A program made the position numbers and the translations under genes. From contig JAAELK010000067.1 in the NCBI GenBank assembly GCA_024226935.1, forward strand, positions 1 through 54,725: a DNA stretch of 54,725 nt, read 5' to 3'. This DNA is from Desulfobacteraceae bacterium (GTDB lineage: Bacteria > Desulfobacterota > Desulfobacteria > Desulfobacterales > Desulfobacteraceae). Positions 35,792 to 43,376 of the stretch are shown here, in pieces (position 1 is the stretch's first letter; every line of letters begins with the position of its first letter). Below the pieces are notes generated by a model. That model was not told where the DNA came from. It worked only from the letters and a program-made list of their open reading frames with translations, and searched no databases.

Positions 35792-37473
35792 TAAAAAAAT
35801 CTCCAGGTAAGGGAGCTGTCCGGTTTATCGAAATTGAAAAACCGTTCCTGGGCAACAATATAGCAGATGCCCAGCGTCTGGAACAGGCTTTGAAAAAGGA
35901 GTTGGGAAACAAGCTTGGCAATCAAGGGGTAAAGATTCCCTGGTATTTACTTAAAAATCTTCCCTCTTTCTTAAGGACCTGGGATTACAAGGCAAGAGCG
36001 GTTTTGTTCAAAGACCGCAGGGGCTGGCGATTGGTGGATCTGCTTGCTCCTTGTTTGATTGACCCGGTTCAGATCAAATCGGATCAAAACAGGCCCGATC
36101 AGATTAAGACCGATCAGATTAAGACCGATCAGATTAAAACTGATCAGATTAAAACTGATCAGATTAAAACCGATCTGTCGCGGCCTGTGTTGGGGGTTGC
36201 CATCGATCTTGGTACTACCCGGATTGTGATCCGGCTTTTAGATCTTGAGTCTAATCAGATCCTGGGTGAAGTGGGGTTTGATAATCCCCAGGTTATCATT
36301 GGTCCGGATGTGTTGGCAAGGATTCATCATTCAAACAAGCCAGGTGGCCTTGATCAACTCCAGGGCCTTTTGGTGGATGGGGTGAATGCAAACCTGTCCC
36401 GATTATGTCGGGAAAATGGATGTGATACGAAAGATATCTATCTTGTGACGGGGGCGGGTAATACTGCCATGACCCATCTATTTTTAGGTGTTGAGGCATT
36501 TGAGATTATACGTGAACCTTATATCCCCTGTGTGAATATTCCGGATACCCTCATGGCCAGAGAGGTGGGTATAAATATAAATGACAAAGGCCTGCTCTTT
36601 GTCTTTCCCAATATCGGGTCCTATTTTGGCGGTGATCTTATTGCCGGAATTTTATTTGCTGATTTGGATAAAAGCCGGGTCCCTTGTCTCATGGTGGATG
36701 TGGGTACCAATGCCGAGATTGTGGTGGGCAGCCGGGATTGGCTTATTGCCTGCGCCGGAGCCGCAGGTCCTGCTCTGGAAGGCGGTGTCAGTAAAATGGG
36801 TATGACTGCAGGGCCTGGTGTTATTGACAGGGTTACCATTGATCCTGTCACCCGGGAGGTGAATGTCCATACAATTGAAGAAAAAAGACCCGTTGGTATC
36901 TGTGGTTCTGGAATGATCGATCTGGCCGCCGCCCTTTTTTTATCGGGCATGATTGATGTCCGGGGAAAATTTTCTGAAAAGATCTGTGGAGACCGGCTCA
37001 GGCAAATTGCCGGGATACTTTTCTTTGTTCTGGTGGATAAAAAAAGTTCCGGCACGGGGCAGGATATCTGCTTAAGCCAGATAGATCTTAATTCCCTGAC
37101 CAGTTCCAAGGCAGCCATGTATACCATTTTGGAAGTGATTGTTGAAAAAACTGCCGGTCTTGAATTTGAAGATTTGGAAACTTTTTATGTGGCAGGCACC
37201 TTTGGTTCCTTTATTAAGCCTGCTTCTGCTATTTCAATCGGTATGTTACCCGACATCGATCAATCAAGATTTGAGGTGCTGGGCAACTCTTCTTTGGGGG
37301 GAGCTGCCCTGCTGCTTCAAAACCCTTCTCTTTTTGACAGGATTATGGAGATTCGACAGTCCATCACCTATGTAGAATTGAATGTGAATCAGGAATTTAT
37401 GACTATGTTTTCCGGGGCCAAGTTTTATCCCCATACGGATCGATCCAGATTTCCATCGGTTGATCCGGTATGA
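35788..37473 (+). CDS. Ferredoxin-less ASKHA protein, paralogue of the preceding gene
   Basis: The 561-residue protein matches the preceding one from its middle domain onward (IEIEKPFLGNNIADAQRLEQ aligns with LELDPAGEGDNRADVARI) but has no 2Fe-2S domain. A linker of five exact DQIKT repeats (residues about 104-128) then joins the ASKHA core: AIDLGTTRIVIRLL, VTGAGNTAMTHL, MVDVGTNAEIVVGS, AAGPALEGGVSKMGM and AGTFGSFIKPASA. ATPase motifs look intact. The GTG start at 35788 overlaps the stop of its partner. I infer a heteromer, with the first protein supplying the electron and this one an ATPase or regulatory half. A decayed duplicate is less likely, since the frame and motifs are preserved. Confidence 0.75.
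   Translation: MIKKSPGKGAVRFIEIEKPFLGNNIADAQRLEQALKKELGNKLGNQGVKIPWYLLKNLPSFLRTWDYKARAVLFKDRRGWRLVDLLAPCLIDPVQIKSDQNRPDQIKTDQIKTDQIKTDQIKTDQIKTDLSRPVLGVAIDLGTTRIVIRLLDLESNQILGEVGFDNPQVIIGPDVLARIHHSNKPGGLDQLQGLLVDGVNANLSRLCRENGCDTKDIYLVTGAGNTAMTHLFLGVEAFEIIREPYIPCVNIPDTLMAREVGININDKGLLFVFPNIGSYFGGDLIAGILFADLDKSRVPCLMVDVGTNAEIVVGSRDWLIACAGAAGPALEGGVSKMGMTAGPGVIDRVTIDPVTREVNVHTIEEKRPVGICGSGMIDLAAALFLSGMIDVRGKFSEKICGDRLRQIAGILFFVLVDKKSSGTGQDICLSQIDLNSLTSSKAAMYTILEVIVEKTAGLEFEDLETFYVAGTFGSFIKPASAISIGMLPDIDQSRFEVLGNSSLGGAALLLQNPSLFDRIMEIRQSITYVELNVNQEFMTMFSGAKFYPHTDRSRFPSVDPV
36097..36171 (+). repeat. 15-nt in-frame minisatellite (five units)
   Basis: Five adjacent copies of GATCAGATTAAGACC or its variants with AAAAC and a final T encode DQIKT five times. 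Degenerate flanks lie on both sides (SDQNRPDQ before, DLSRP after). The length is a multiple of three, so copy-number change would keep the reading frame. It lies in the linker between two domains. Confidence 0.9.
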
Positions 37474-37619
37474 AGTGTGAAGTCTGAAAGATTTTTTCCG
37501 ATTTTGTTATGGCCTGGACGAAGAAAAGCCAGCAAAAACGTATACATGTATATACAAGTGCTATTCTTTCTGATAAAAGATTCCCATGAAAAAATAATTT
37601 AAATAGGAAACAGAAGCTT

Positions 37620-39242
37620 ATGAGAAAAATAGTCGAATGTGTCCCCAATTTTTCAGAAGGACGGAACATTGAAACCATTGAGGCCATTTCTAAAGTTATC
37701 CGCGATACTCCCGGGGTAAGTCTTTTGGATGTAGATCCAGGCAAGTCCACCAACCGAACGGTTTATACTTTTGTGGGTAGCCCAGGGGCCGTAGTGGAAG
37801 GGGCGTTAAACGCAGCCAGGGTGGCAAAAAAGCTCATTGATATGCAAACCCATACGGGCGAGCATCACCGCATGGGGGCCATGGATGTCTGCCCTTTTAT
37901 TCCAGTGGCCAATGTGACCATGGAAGAATGTGTGGCTATTTCCAAGGAATTTGCCAGGCGGGCAGCCGAGGAATTGGATATTCCCATTTATCTTTATGAA
38001 GAATCTGCCACCCTGGATTATCGTAAAAAATTGCCCCAGATCAGGGAGGGTCAATATGAGGCCGTAAAAGATCGTATTATCACCCCCCAATGGAAACCAG
38101 ATTTTGGACCGGCTAAGTTCAACCCCCAATGGGGTGCCACGGTCACGGGTGCCAGGTTCTTCCTCATTGCTTATAATGTTAATCTTTTATCCACCCCCAA
38201 CCAGGCACATAGAATTGCCCTAAATCTTCGGGAAGCAGGCCGCAGCAAGGATAAGCCTGGACAACTCAAGGATGTCAAGGGCATGGGCTGGTACGTGGAT
38301 GAATATAATTTGGCCCAGGTAACGGTGAACCTGAATAATTATTTGGTTACCCCTCCCCATATTTTGTTTGAGGAAGTGAAAAAACAGGCGGCCCAACTTA
38401 AGGTGGGGGTAACCGGTTCTGAAATCGTGGGGGTGGTTCCTCTTGCTGCCATTCTTGCTGCCGCAGATTATTATATTGAAAAAGAAAATCTTTTTGTTCT
38501 GGAAGAAGATCAAAAGGTGCGCCTGGCCATTGAACGTCTGGGCTTAAATTCTGTGGCTCCCTTTAACCCCAAAGAAAAAATTATTGAATATCGTATTGGT
38601 CAAAGCCGGGAGGAACCTCTGGCAGGTCTGAGTGTCAGGGATTTTATTCAGGAAGTGGCTAAAAGAAGTTCTGCTCCCGGCGGCGGGTCTGCTTCTGCCG
38701 CAATTGCGGCCATCGGAGCCGGTTTGGGGTCCATGGTGGCTAAACTCACCCTGGGGGTTAGAAAATTTGAGGATGTGGATGCCAAGATGAGAACCTTGGT
38801 ACCGCCTCTCCATACAGCCGCCAATGCTTTGATTCCCATGATTGATGCCGATACCAATGCCTTTAATGATTATGTGGCTGCCCTGGGTTTACCAGCCGGA
38901 ACTGATCCGGAAAAAAACTTCAGGGAGGAACAACTTCAACAAGGTCTTAAAAAAGCCATTGATATTCCCTTATCCACTATGATTCTTGGTGATCAGGCTT
39001 GGGATGCCATGGTTGAAGTGGCACGCCACGGCAATTTTGCTTCCCGATCCGATGTGGAGGTGGGGGCCCGTGCCCTTGAAATGGGTATCTGGGGGGCCTA
39101 TAAAAATGTTATGATCAATATGGCAGATATTCGGGATGAAACCTATAAGAAAGAGACCTTGGTCCAGGCAAAAGCCTTGAAAGACAGGGCTGCTGCCATG
39201 AGTGTCCAGGTTCTTGAAATCCTCGAAAAAAGATCCGCCTAG
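37620..39242 (+). CDS. ftcD: Glutamate formimidoyltransferase/formimidoyl-THF cyclodeaminase
   Basis: This bifunctional enzyme moves the formimino group of formiminoglutamate to tetrahydrofolate and then releases ammonia, giving methenyl-THF (histidine and purine breakdown). Residues about 1-300 are the transferase: VECVPNFSEGRN, DVDPGKSTNRTVYTFVG and HTGEHHRMGAMDVCPFIPV. Residues about 335-540 are the cyclodeaminase: SVRDFIQEVAKRSSAPGGGSASA, LTLGVRKFEDVD, IDADTNAFNDYVAAL and GNFASRSDVEVGARALE. Length 540 matches the fused mammalian form. It follows the ASKHA pair by 146 bp, with a TATACATGTATA palindrome (37541-37552) in between. A link through one-carbon/folate metabolism to the corrinoid-type activators is possible but not shown. 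Confidence 0.95.
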   Translation: MRKIVECVPNFSEGRNIETIEAISKVIRDTPGVSLLDVDPGKSTNRTVYTFVGSPGAVVEGALNAARVAKKLIDMQTHTGEHHRMGAMDVCPFIPVANVTMEECVAISKEFARRAAEELDIPIYLYEESATLDYRKKLPQIREGQYEAVKDRIITPQWKPDFGPAKFNPQWGATVTGARFFLIAYNVNLLSTPNQAHRIALNLREAGRSKDKPGQLKDVKGMGWYVDEYNLAQVTVNLNNYLVTPPHILFEEVKKQAAQLKVGVTGSEIVGVVPLAAILAAADYYIEKENLFVLEEDQKVRLAIERLGLNSVAPFNPKEKIIEYRIGQSREEPLAGLSVRDFIQEVAKRSSAPGGGSASAAIAAIGAGLGSMVAKLTLGVRKFEDVDAKMRTLVPPLHTAANALIPMIDADTNAFNDYVAALGLPAGTDPEKNFREEQLQQGLKKAIDIPLSTMILGDQAWDAMVEVARHGNFASRSDVEVGARALEMGIWGAYKNVMINMADIRDETYKKETLVQAKALKDRAAAMSVQVLEILEKRSA

Positions 39243-39250
39243 AGCAATAA

Positions 39251-39297
39251 AAAAAATAGATGCACCCGGTCTTTACGGTGGGGTGTATCTATTTTTT
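39251..39297 (+). terminator. Intrinsic terminator after ftcD
   Basis: AATAGATGCACC (39255-39266) pairs with GGTGTATCTATT (39282-39293), with one G-U pair. It is followed by a T-run (39292-39297) and preceded by an A-run. Confidence 0.85.
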
Positions 39298-39329
39298 AAA
39301 AGAATGTTAAAGAGAATTGTATTTTAAAT

Positions 39330-40235
39330 ATGCGTAAATTGGCTTTTGGATATTCAACCAGGTGTAATATCAAGTGTGAACATTGCGTGGCTGTCCAAGA
39401 TATTCCCGATACCAGGAAGATGGATCATACCAGGGCAAGGAAAATCATAGTTGAAATGGCCCAGGCAGGTGTGGGTGGAATAAGTTTTTCCGCCGGCGAA
39501 CCGTTTTTGTATTTTAATGAAATGGTGGACCTTGTGAAATTGTGCAGCCAGATGGGAATATATACGAGAATTGTCACCAATAGTTTTTGGGCCAGGACAC
39601 CGGAGTCTTCCGATAATTTTATTTTGAAATTGAAGGAAAACGGGCTTTGCCAATTGAGATTGAGTTATTCAAGGTGGCACCAGAAGAATGTAAACCGGAA
39701 CAATGTGTTGAATGCTGCTCGTAGTTGCCGGAAGATCGGGTTAAATTATTTTATTTCATTTGTTACCGATTTTTTCATGGAGGATGATCCCTATGAACAG
39801 TTTTTGCGGGATAATGACCTAATCTTTTTTCCTGAACCGGTTATATATTCGGGGCGTGCCGCCTCTTTTAAACCCAGGAATATTTTGACCGATTACCAGG
39901 CAAACTGCTGCGAGATGAATCCCTATCTTACTCCGGATCTCGATATGTACGCCTGTTGTGATGCCGGGAGCCATTTTTCCAAAACAAGTTTTTTTTATCT
40001 GGGAAATTTGAACAACAATACAATGGAACAGCTTTTTACTAAAACTGAAACCGATCGATTGTATGGTTTTATAAGAACCATGGGGATAACAAATATCGCT
40101 TCTTTTCTAGGCATGAAGGCCCGCAGGATCATAACCCATAGTAAATGCGGATTGTGCCAGAAACTGTTCAATTCTCCTGAAACATTGGCACGGTTGAGGG
40201 CTGAAGTATCTCAGTTGGAGGCCTGGAGTCGTTAG
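39330..40235 (+). CDS. Radical SAM protein with SPASM-like C-terminus
   Basis: The 301-residue protein starts immediately with the radical SAM cluster motif CNIKCEHC (residues 13-20). GGISFSAGEPFLY (the GGE-like motif) and FVTDFFMEDDPYEQ follow. The C-terminal third has further cysteines (CCEMNPYLTPDLDMYACCDAGSHF and CGLCQKLF) with LGNLNNNTMEQLF, typical of the SPASM/twitch domain of peptide- or protein-modifying enzymes. The substrate is unknown; I found no obvious precursor peptide in the adjacent gaps. It follows a terminator and has no partner gene, so it is likely monocistronic. No ribosome binding site of note precedes the ATG. Confidence 0.75.
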   Translation: MRKLAFGYSTRCNIKCEHCVAVQDIPDTRKMDHTRARKIIVEMAQAGVGGISFSAGEPFLYFNEMVDLVKLCSQMGIYTRIVTNSFWARTPESSDNFILKLKENGLCQLRLSYSRWHQKNVNRNNVLNAARSCRKIGLNYFISFVTDFFMEDDPYEQFLRDNDLIFFPEPVIYSGRAASFKPRNILTDYQANCCEMNPYLTPDLDMYACCDAGSHFSKTSFFYLGNLNNNTMEQLFTKTETDRLYGFIRTMGITNIASFLGMKARRIITHSKCGLCQKLFNSPETLARLRAEVSQLEAWSR

Positions 40236-40607
40236 AGTGCAATGGGCTGTAATAGTTGGCAATAGCTGTTTTTTTCATTTCCTTATATAATGGTTGACCG
40301 AAAACCCGTTCTTGGATGAAAACTTGCCCATATGCAAGGCGCAAGATAATTTGAAACCGGAGTGTACTATAGTACATGAGGTCCGATTCTATAATTTGGC
40401 AGACTTTTGCAGCAACGCGGCAGATGGATGAGTTGTCGTTCAAGCACTATATAAAATAACCAGGATCTGTAATATGGATGTACCCTCTCCATTAAAATAA
40501 TTTTTGGAATCATGGTTTTGTGTTGACTCCGGGATTCTTTTATAATACGGCTATATTAAAGCTATCCAGGGCGCATCCCAGATATTTAATTTTTTCAGGA
40601 GGACCGA
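40236..40607. other. Intergenic region containing a palindromic repeat
   Basis: Of these 372 bp, about 40300-40445 is occupied by the dyad repeat listed separately. The right part has TATAAT at 40541-40546 with TTGACT only 12 bp upstream, which is too close for a normal promoter. CAGGAGG precedes the thiolase ATG. There is no open frame of interest. Confidence 0.5.
40300..40445. repeat. Palindromic intergenic repeat, dispersed type
   Basis: The centre is a perfect 14-bp palindrome, TGTACTATAGTACA (40363-40376). Imperfect inverted arms flank it: CATATGCAAGGCGCAAG...AATTTGAAACCGGAG on the left, and TGAGGTCCGATT...AATTTGGCAG...GCAACGCGGCAGATGG on the right. I recall closely similar blocks (GCAAGGCGCA...GGAGTGTACT..AGTACAT) scattered between genes in Desulfobacterota genomes, so this is probably one copy of a REP/MITE-like family. 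Copy number cannot be judged from this window. Confidence 0.55.
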
Positions 40608-41786
40608 ATGAAAGAGGTTGTTATAGTCAGTGCATCCAGAACGGCAATTGGTGGTTTCGGTGGATCTCTTGCCCCATTGAGTGATATTGATTTTGGTCCC
40701 ATCCCCATCGGGGAAGCTGTTAAACGGGCCGGGCTGACCGGTGATCAAATTGATGAGGTGATTTACGCTTCCGGGTATAGAACGGGGGATCTTCCCATCA
40801 ATTCTGCCCGGGTGGTGGCTGTCAGGGCGGGCATTTCCCAGGAAAAACCCCAGTTTACCATCAGTAAGGCATGTGCCGGTAGTCTTAAGGCCATTACTCT
40901 GGCTGCCCAAGTGATCAAATCAGGAGATGCGGATATTATTGTGGCCGGTGGTATGGAAAGTATGAGTAATGCCACTTTTATGCTGAAACAAGCAAGATGG
41001 GGATATCGTCTGGGCCACGGCCAGCTCATGGATCAGCTTATATTGTTTGATCCTTTAAGTGGTAATACCATGGGGGAAACTGCTGAAAATGTGGCAAAAA
41101 AATATAATGTTAACAGGAAGGATCAGGATGCCTTCGCATTGAGAAGCCAGAATCTTGCCGAACTATCCATCAAGGAAGGCAGGTTTAAAGAGCAGATTGT
41201 GTCTGTTACAATACCCCGGAAAAAAGGTGAACCCAAAATATTTGATACAGATGAACACCCAAGGTTTGGCACCACCATTGAACTCCTTCAAAAGCTCAAA
41301 CCCCTGTTTAAAAAGGGGGGATCTGTGACCGCCGGCAATGCCAGTGGAATGAATGATGGTGCGGCAGCTGTCGTGGTCATGTCCAGGGACAAGGCTGATG
41401 AACTAGGTATTGAACCCATGGCATCCATCCTTTCCTATTCTGCGGTGGGAGTGGATCCTGCCTATATGGGTATAGGTCCCATTCCAGCCACCAGGATGGC
41501 CCTGGAAAGAGCAGGACTTACCATGGATGATATCGATTTGATTGAATTGAATGAGGCCTTTGCCTCACAGGGTTTAGCTTGTATAGGCGAGTTGAATATG
41601 GATATTAATAAAGTTAATGTGAACGGTGGTGCCATTGCCCTGGGCCATCCTGTTTCTGCCAGCGGCGGTGTCCTTGTGACAAAACTTTTGTATGAACTTA
41701 AGGCCCGTGATTTGAGATATGGTCTGGTAACCCTGTGTATCGGCGGTGGCCAGGGTATGGCCTTGATTGTTGAACGAAAAAAATAG
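40608..41786 (+). CDS. Thiolase (acetyl-CoA C-acetyltransferase family), divergent motifs
   Basis: The 392-residue protein is a complete thiolase that would condense or cleave acyl-CoA with acetyl-CoA. The nucleophile is C89 in ISKACAGSLKA, where most family members read (V/A)C(A/G)SG. GGMESMSN and GNASGMNDGAAAVVVMS are typical. The catalytic His sits in GGAIALGHPVSASGG, where GHP(I/V)G(A/C)SGAR is usual. The second catalytic Cys is in CIGGGQGMAL. The altered motif neighbours suggest an unusual acyl group. CAGGAGG precedes the ATG. It is a single gene with its own terminator; the ETF operon elsewhere in the window would fit with beta-oxidation. Confidence 0.9.
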   Translation: MKEVVIVSASRTAIGGFGGSLAPLSDIDFGPIPIGEAVKRAGLTGDQIDEVIYASGYRTGDLPINSARVVAVRAGISQEKPQFTISKACAGSLKAITLAAQVIKSGDADIIVAGGMESMSNATFMLKQARWGYRLGHGQLMDQLILFDPLSGNTMGETAENVAKKYNVNRKDQDAFALRSQNLAELSIKEGRFKEQIVSVTIPRKKGEPKIFDTDEHPRFGTTIELLQKLKPLFKKGGSVTAGNASGMNDGAAAVVVMSRDKADELGIEPMASILSYSAVGVDPAYMGIGPIPATRMALERAGLTMDDIDLIELNEAFASQGLACIGELNMDINKVNVNGGAIALGHPVSASGGVLVTKLLYELKARDLRYGLVTLCIGGGQGMALIVERKK

Positions 41787-41866
41787 GGTAAAATGGGACT
41801 TTTCTGACAAAAGCAATTGAGTTGTCCCCATACCGATTGATCTTTTTTGCCTGGGCTGCCCTAAGG

Positions 41867-41907
41867 AGTGTCCAACCCAGCTAAAGGGGTGGACACTTGT
41901 TTTTTTT
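41867..41907 (+). terminator. Intrinsic terminator after the thiolase
   Basis: AGTGTCCA-CCC (41867-41878, one bulged A) pairs with GGG-TGGACACT (41886-41897), followed by TGTTTTTTTT. It overlaps the stop of the convergent gene by two bases. Confidence 0.88.
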
Positions 41908-43033
41908 AATCCATGGTCTGGGTGTAGATGACATCTCTTTGTTTGAGTCCGTCTAGGATAAATGCCACCCGGGCTTCATTTCGTCCTAAAAATTCCGGAG
42001 GAATCACCCCTTTTTGGTTCAATAGTCCCTGTTTGATCATGCGCAGGGCCATGGTGGCTGTATAGCCTGTGGTTCTTGCCATGGAGTGGATACAGGTTTC
42101 AGGATCGGCTGTATCCAGTAAATCCCAGGTATAGGATCTTTTTTTACCATCCTTTGTTCCTTTGGCCAGGACTCGCATGATAGTGATATCTTCTTCACCT
42201 TTTTTAAATTCCCATTGGGGAAAGAGAATGGCGGTTGTCATGTCCAGGGGTCTTATTGTTTGCCCTTTGACAACTATGGGTTTTTCATTGAAAAATCCAG
42301 TTTCCTTCAAAAATTTGATTTTTTGAATGTGTCCGGGATATCGCATGGTTTTTTCTCTTAGATTGGGAATATCCAAAGTTTTGGTTAAGGATCTTAATCC
42401 ATCGGTATTAAAGGCCTCCAGGGTGCCTATCCCCGGAAATTCAATTAATTCCGGATCACTTAAGGCCGGTCGCTCCACAATTTTTCCTTTTTCAACAAAA
42501 AAGGCCGGCCGCAAATATTCTTCAATGACATCCAGGGGGGAGAAGACAGCCTTGTATTCCCAGGGGGTGGTTCTCACCCGGGGCAAGCCGCCTACGTATA
42601 TGACAGCGGTGTCTATTGTGTCCATCAGCAAATTTGCGTATCCCAGGAGTAAATGGCTCATACCCGGCGCCACTCCACAATCCACAATGGCGGTGACGCC
42701 TTGTTTTTTTGCTAATTCATCAAGGGTGAGGGCATCTTCCGGGAAAAAGGCAATATCCACCACATCTTTTTGGCAGTTAATAATGGTTTCAAGGGTTTTG
42801 TATCCCATAAAGCCAGGGACGGCTGAAACCACCATATCAAAAGGTGATAACAAGTTTTTTAGTGCCTGGGTGTCGGAAAGATCCTGGATAATGGTATTAA
42901 CTTTGGTTCTATTAAATTTTTTGACAATTTTTGCATCTGAATCTGCGATGGTTACTTTGATATCCCCATCTTTGGCCAGATCCATGGCCATGGGGCCGCC
43001 TACAAGGCCGCCTCCGAGAACTATTACTTCCAT
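41906..43033 (-). CDS. Saccharopine dehydrogenase family protein
   Basis: The 375-residue NAD(P)-dependent reductase has the N-terminal Rossmann loop VIVLGGGLVGGPMAMDLA (residues about 2-20), AVPGFMGYKTLE, and VDCGVAPGMSHLLLGYA. The middle segment GGLPRVRTTPWEYKAVFS resembles the substrate loop of lysine/saccharopine-type dehydrogenases. The ATG at 43033 follows GGAG by six bases; a TTG four codons earlier is rejected because it would bury that site. It could be a lysine 6-dehydrogenase or carboxynorspermidine-type enzyme; the exact substrate cannot be settled. It converges on the thiolase and shares its terminator region. Confidence 0.8.
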   Translation of the reverse strand: MEVIVLGGGLVGGPMAMDLAKDGDIKVTIADSDAKIVKKFNRTKVNTIIQDLSDTQALKNLLSPFDMVVSAVPGFMGYKTLETIINCQKDVVDIAFFPEDALTLDELAKKQGVTAIVDCGVAPGMSHLLLGYANLLMDTIDTAVIYVGGLPRVRTTPWEYKAVFSPLDVIEEYLRPAFFVEKGKIVERPALSDPELIEFPGIGTLEAFNTDGLRSLTKTLDIPNLREKTMRYPGHIQKIKFLKETGFFNEKPIVVKGQTIRPLDMTTAILFPQWEFKKGEEDITIMRVLAKGTKDGKKRSYTWDLLDTADPETCIHSMARTTGYTATMALRMIKQGLLNQKGVIPPEFLGRNEARVAFILDGLKQRDVIYTQTMD

Positions 43034-43376
43034 TTGATACTCCAATTTTAGTGTTAAATAGGTGATCCCCCGGGTTTTTGTTCCGGGGTATTATAAAATT
43101 TAATAAAGGGAGCATTCTCTGCGAGCATGGTAAGGCAAGGTGTTACAAACCGCTGAACCGATTTAGATGGTGGATGTGAAATAAGGTGATATGGAAGGTG
43201 TGCATATAAATATTATCCTGATCCAATGGCAGTTATGAAAAAAGCATTCCATTAAAAAAGTAAAACTTAATTATTCTGGGAAAAAAAATCAACACTTAAA
43301 ATTTTATTCTTATTTTACATTCCCCGGGGAAAAATGTAAAATAAGAGAACTTTCTAAACTTTATTGATGATAACTT
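43034..43376. other. Divergent intergenic region with two dyads
   Basis: Between the saccharopine-dehydrogenase-like gene (minus) and the hybrid kinase (plus) lie 343 bp. CCCCGG...CCGGGG (about 43067-43086) sits in the leader of the minus gene. The large inverted repeat at 43308-43346 sits near the kinase start. There is no open frame I can support. Confidence 0.5.
43308..43346 (+). promoter_or_regulatory. Large inverted repeat upstream of the hybrid kinase
   Basis: TCTTATTTTACATT (43308-43321) and AATGTAAAATAAGA (43333-43346) are perfect 14-bp inverted arms around CCCCGGGGAAA, itself containing an 8-bp palindrome. The 3' end lies 30 bp before the ATG at 43377, which lacks a clear ribosome binding site. 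It could be an operator for a dimeric regulator or an mRNA hairpin controlling translation. It is not followed by a U-run, so termination is unlikely. Confidence 0.6.

Noticed and set aside
40236-40607. RiPP precursor peptide after the radical SAM gene
   Set aside because: No short frame with a ribosome binding site was found; the interval is mostly the palindromic repeat.
43090-43210. tRNA-like stretch in the gap before the hybrid kinase
   Set aside because: The GGTAAGGCAAGGTGTTACAAACCG region does not fold into a cloverleaf with an acceptor stem or T-loop consensus.
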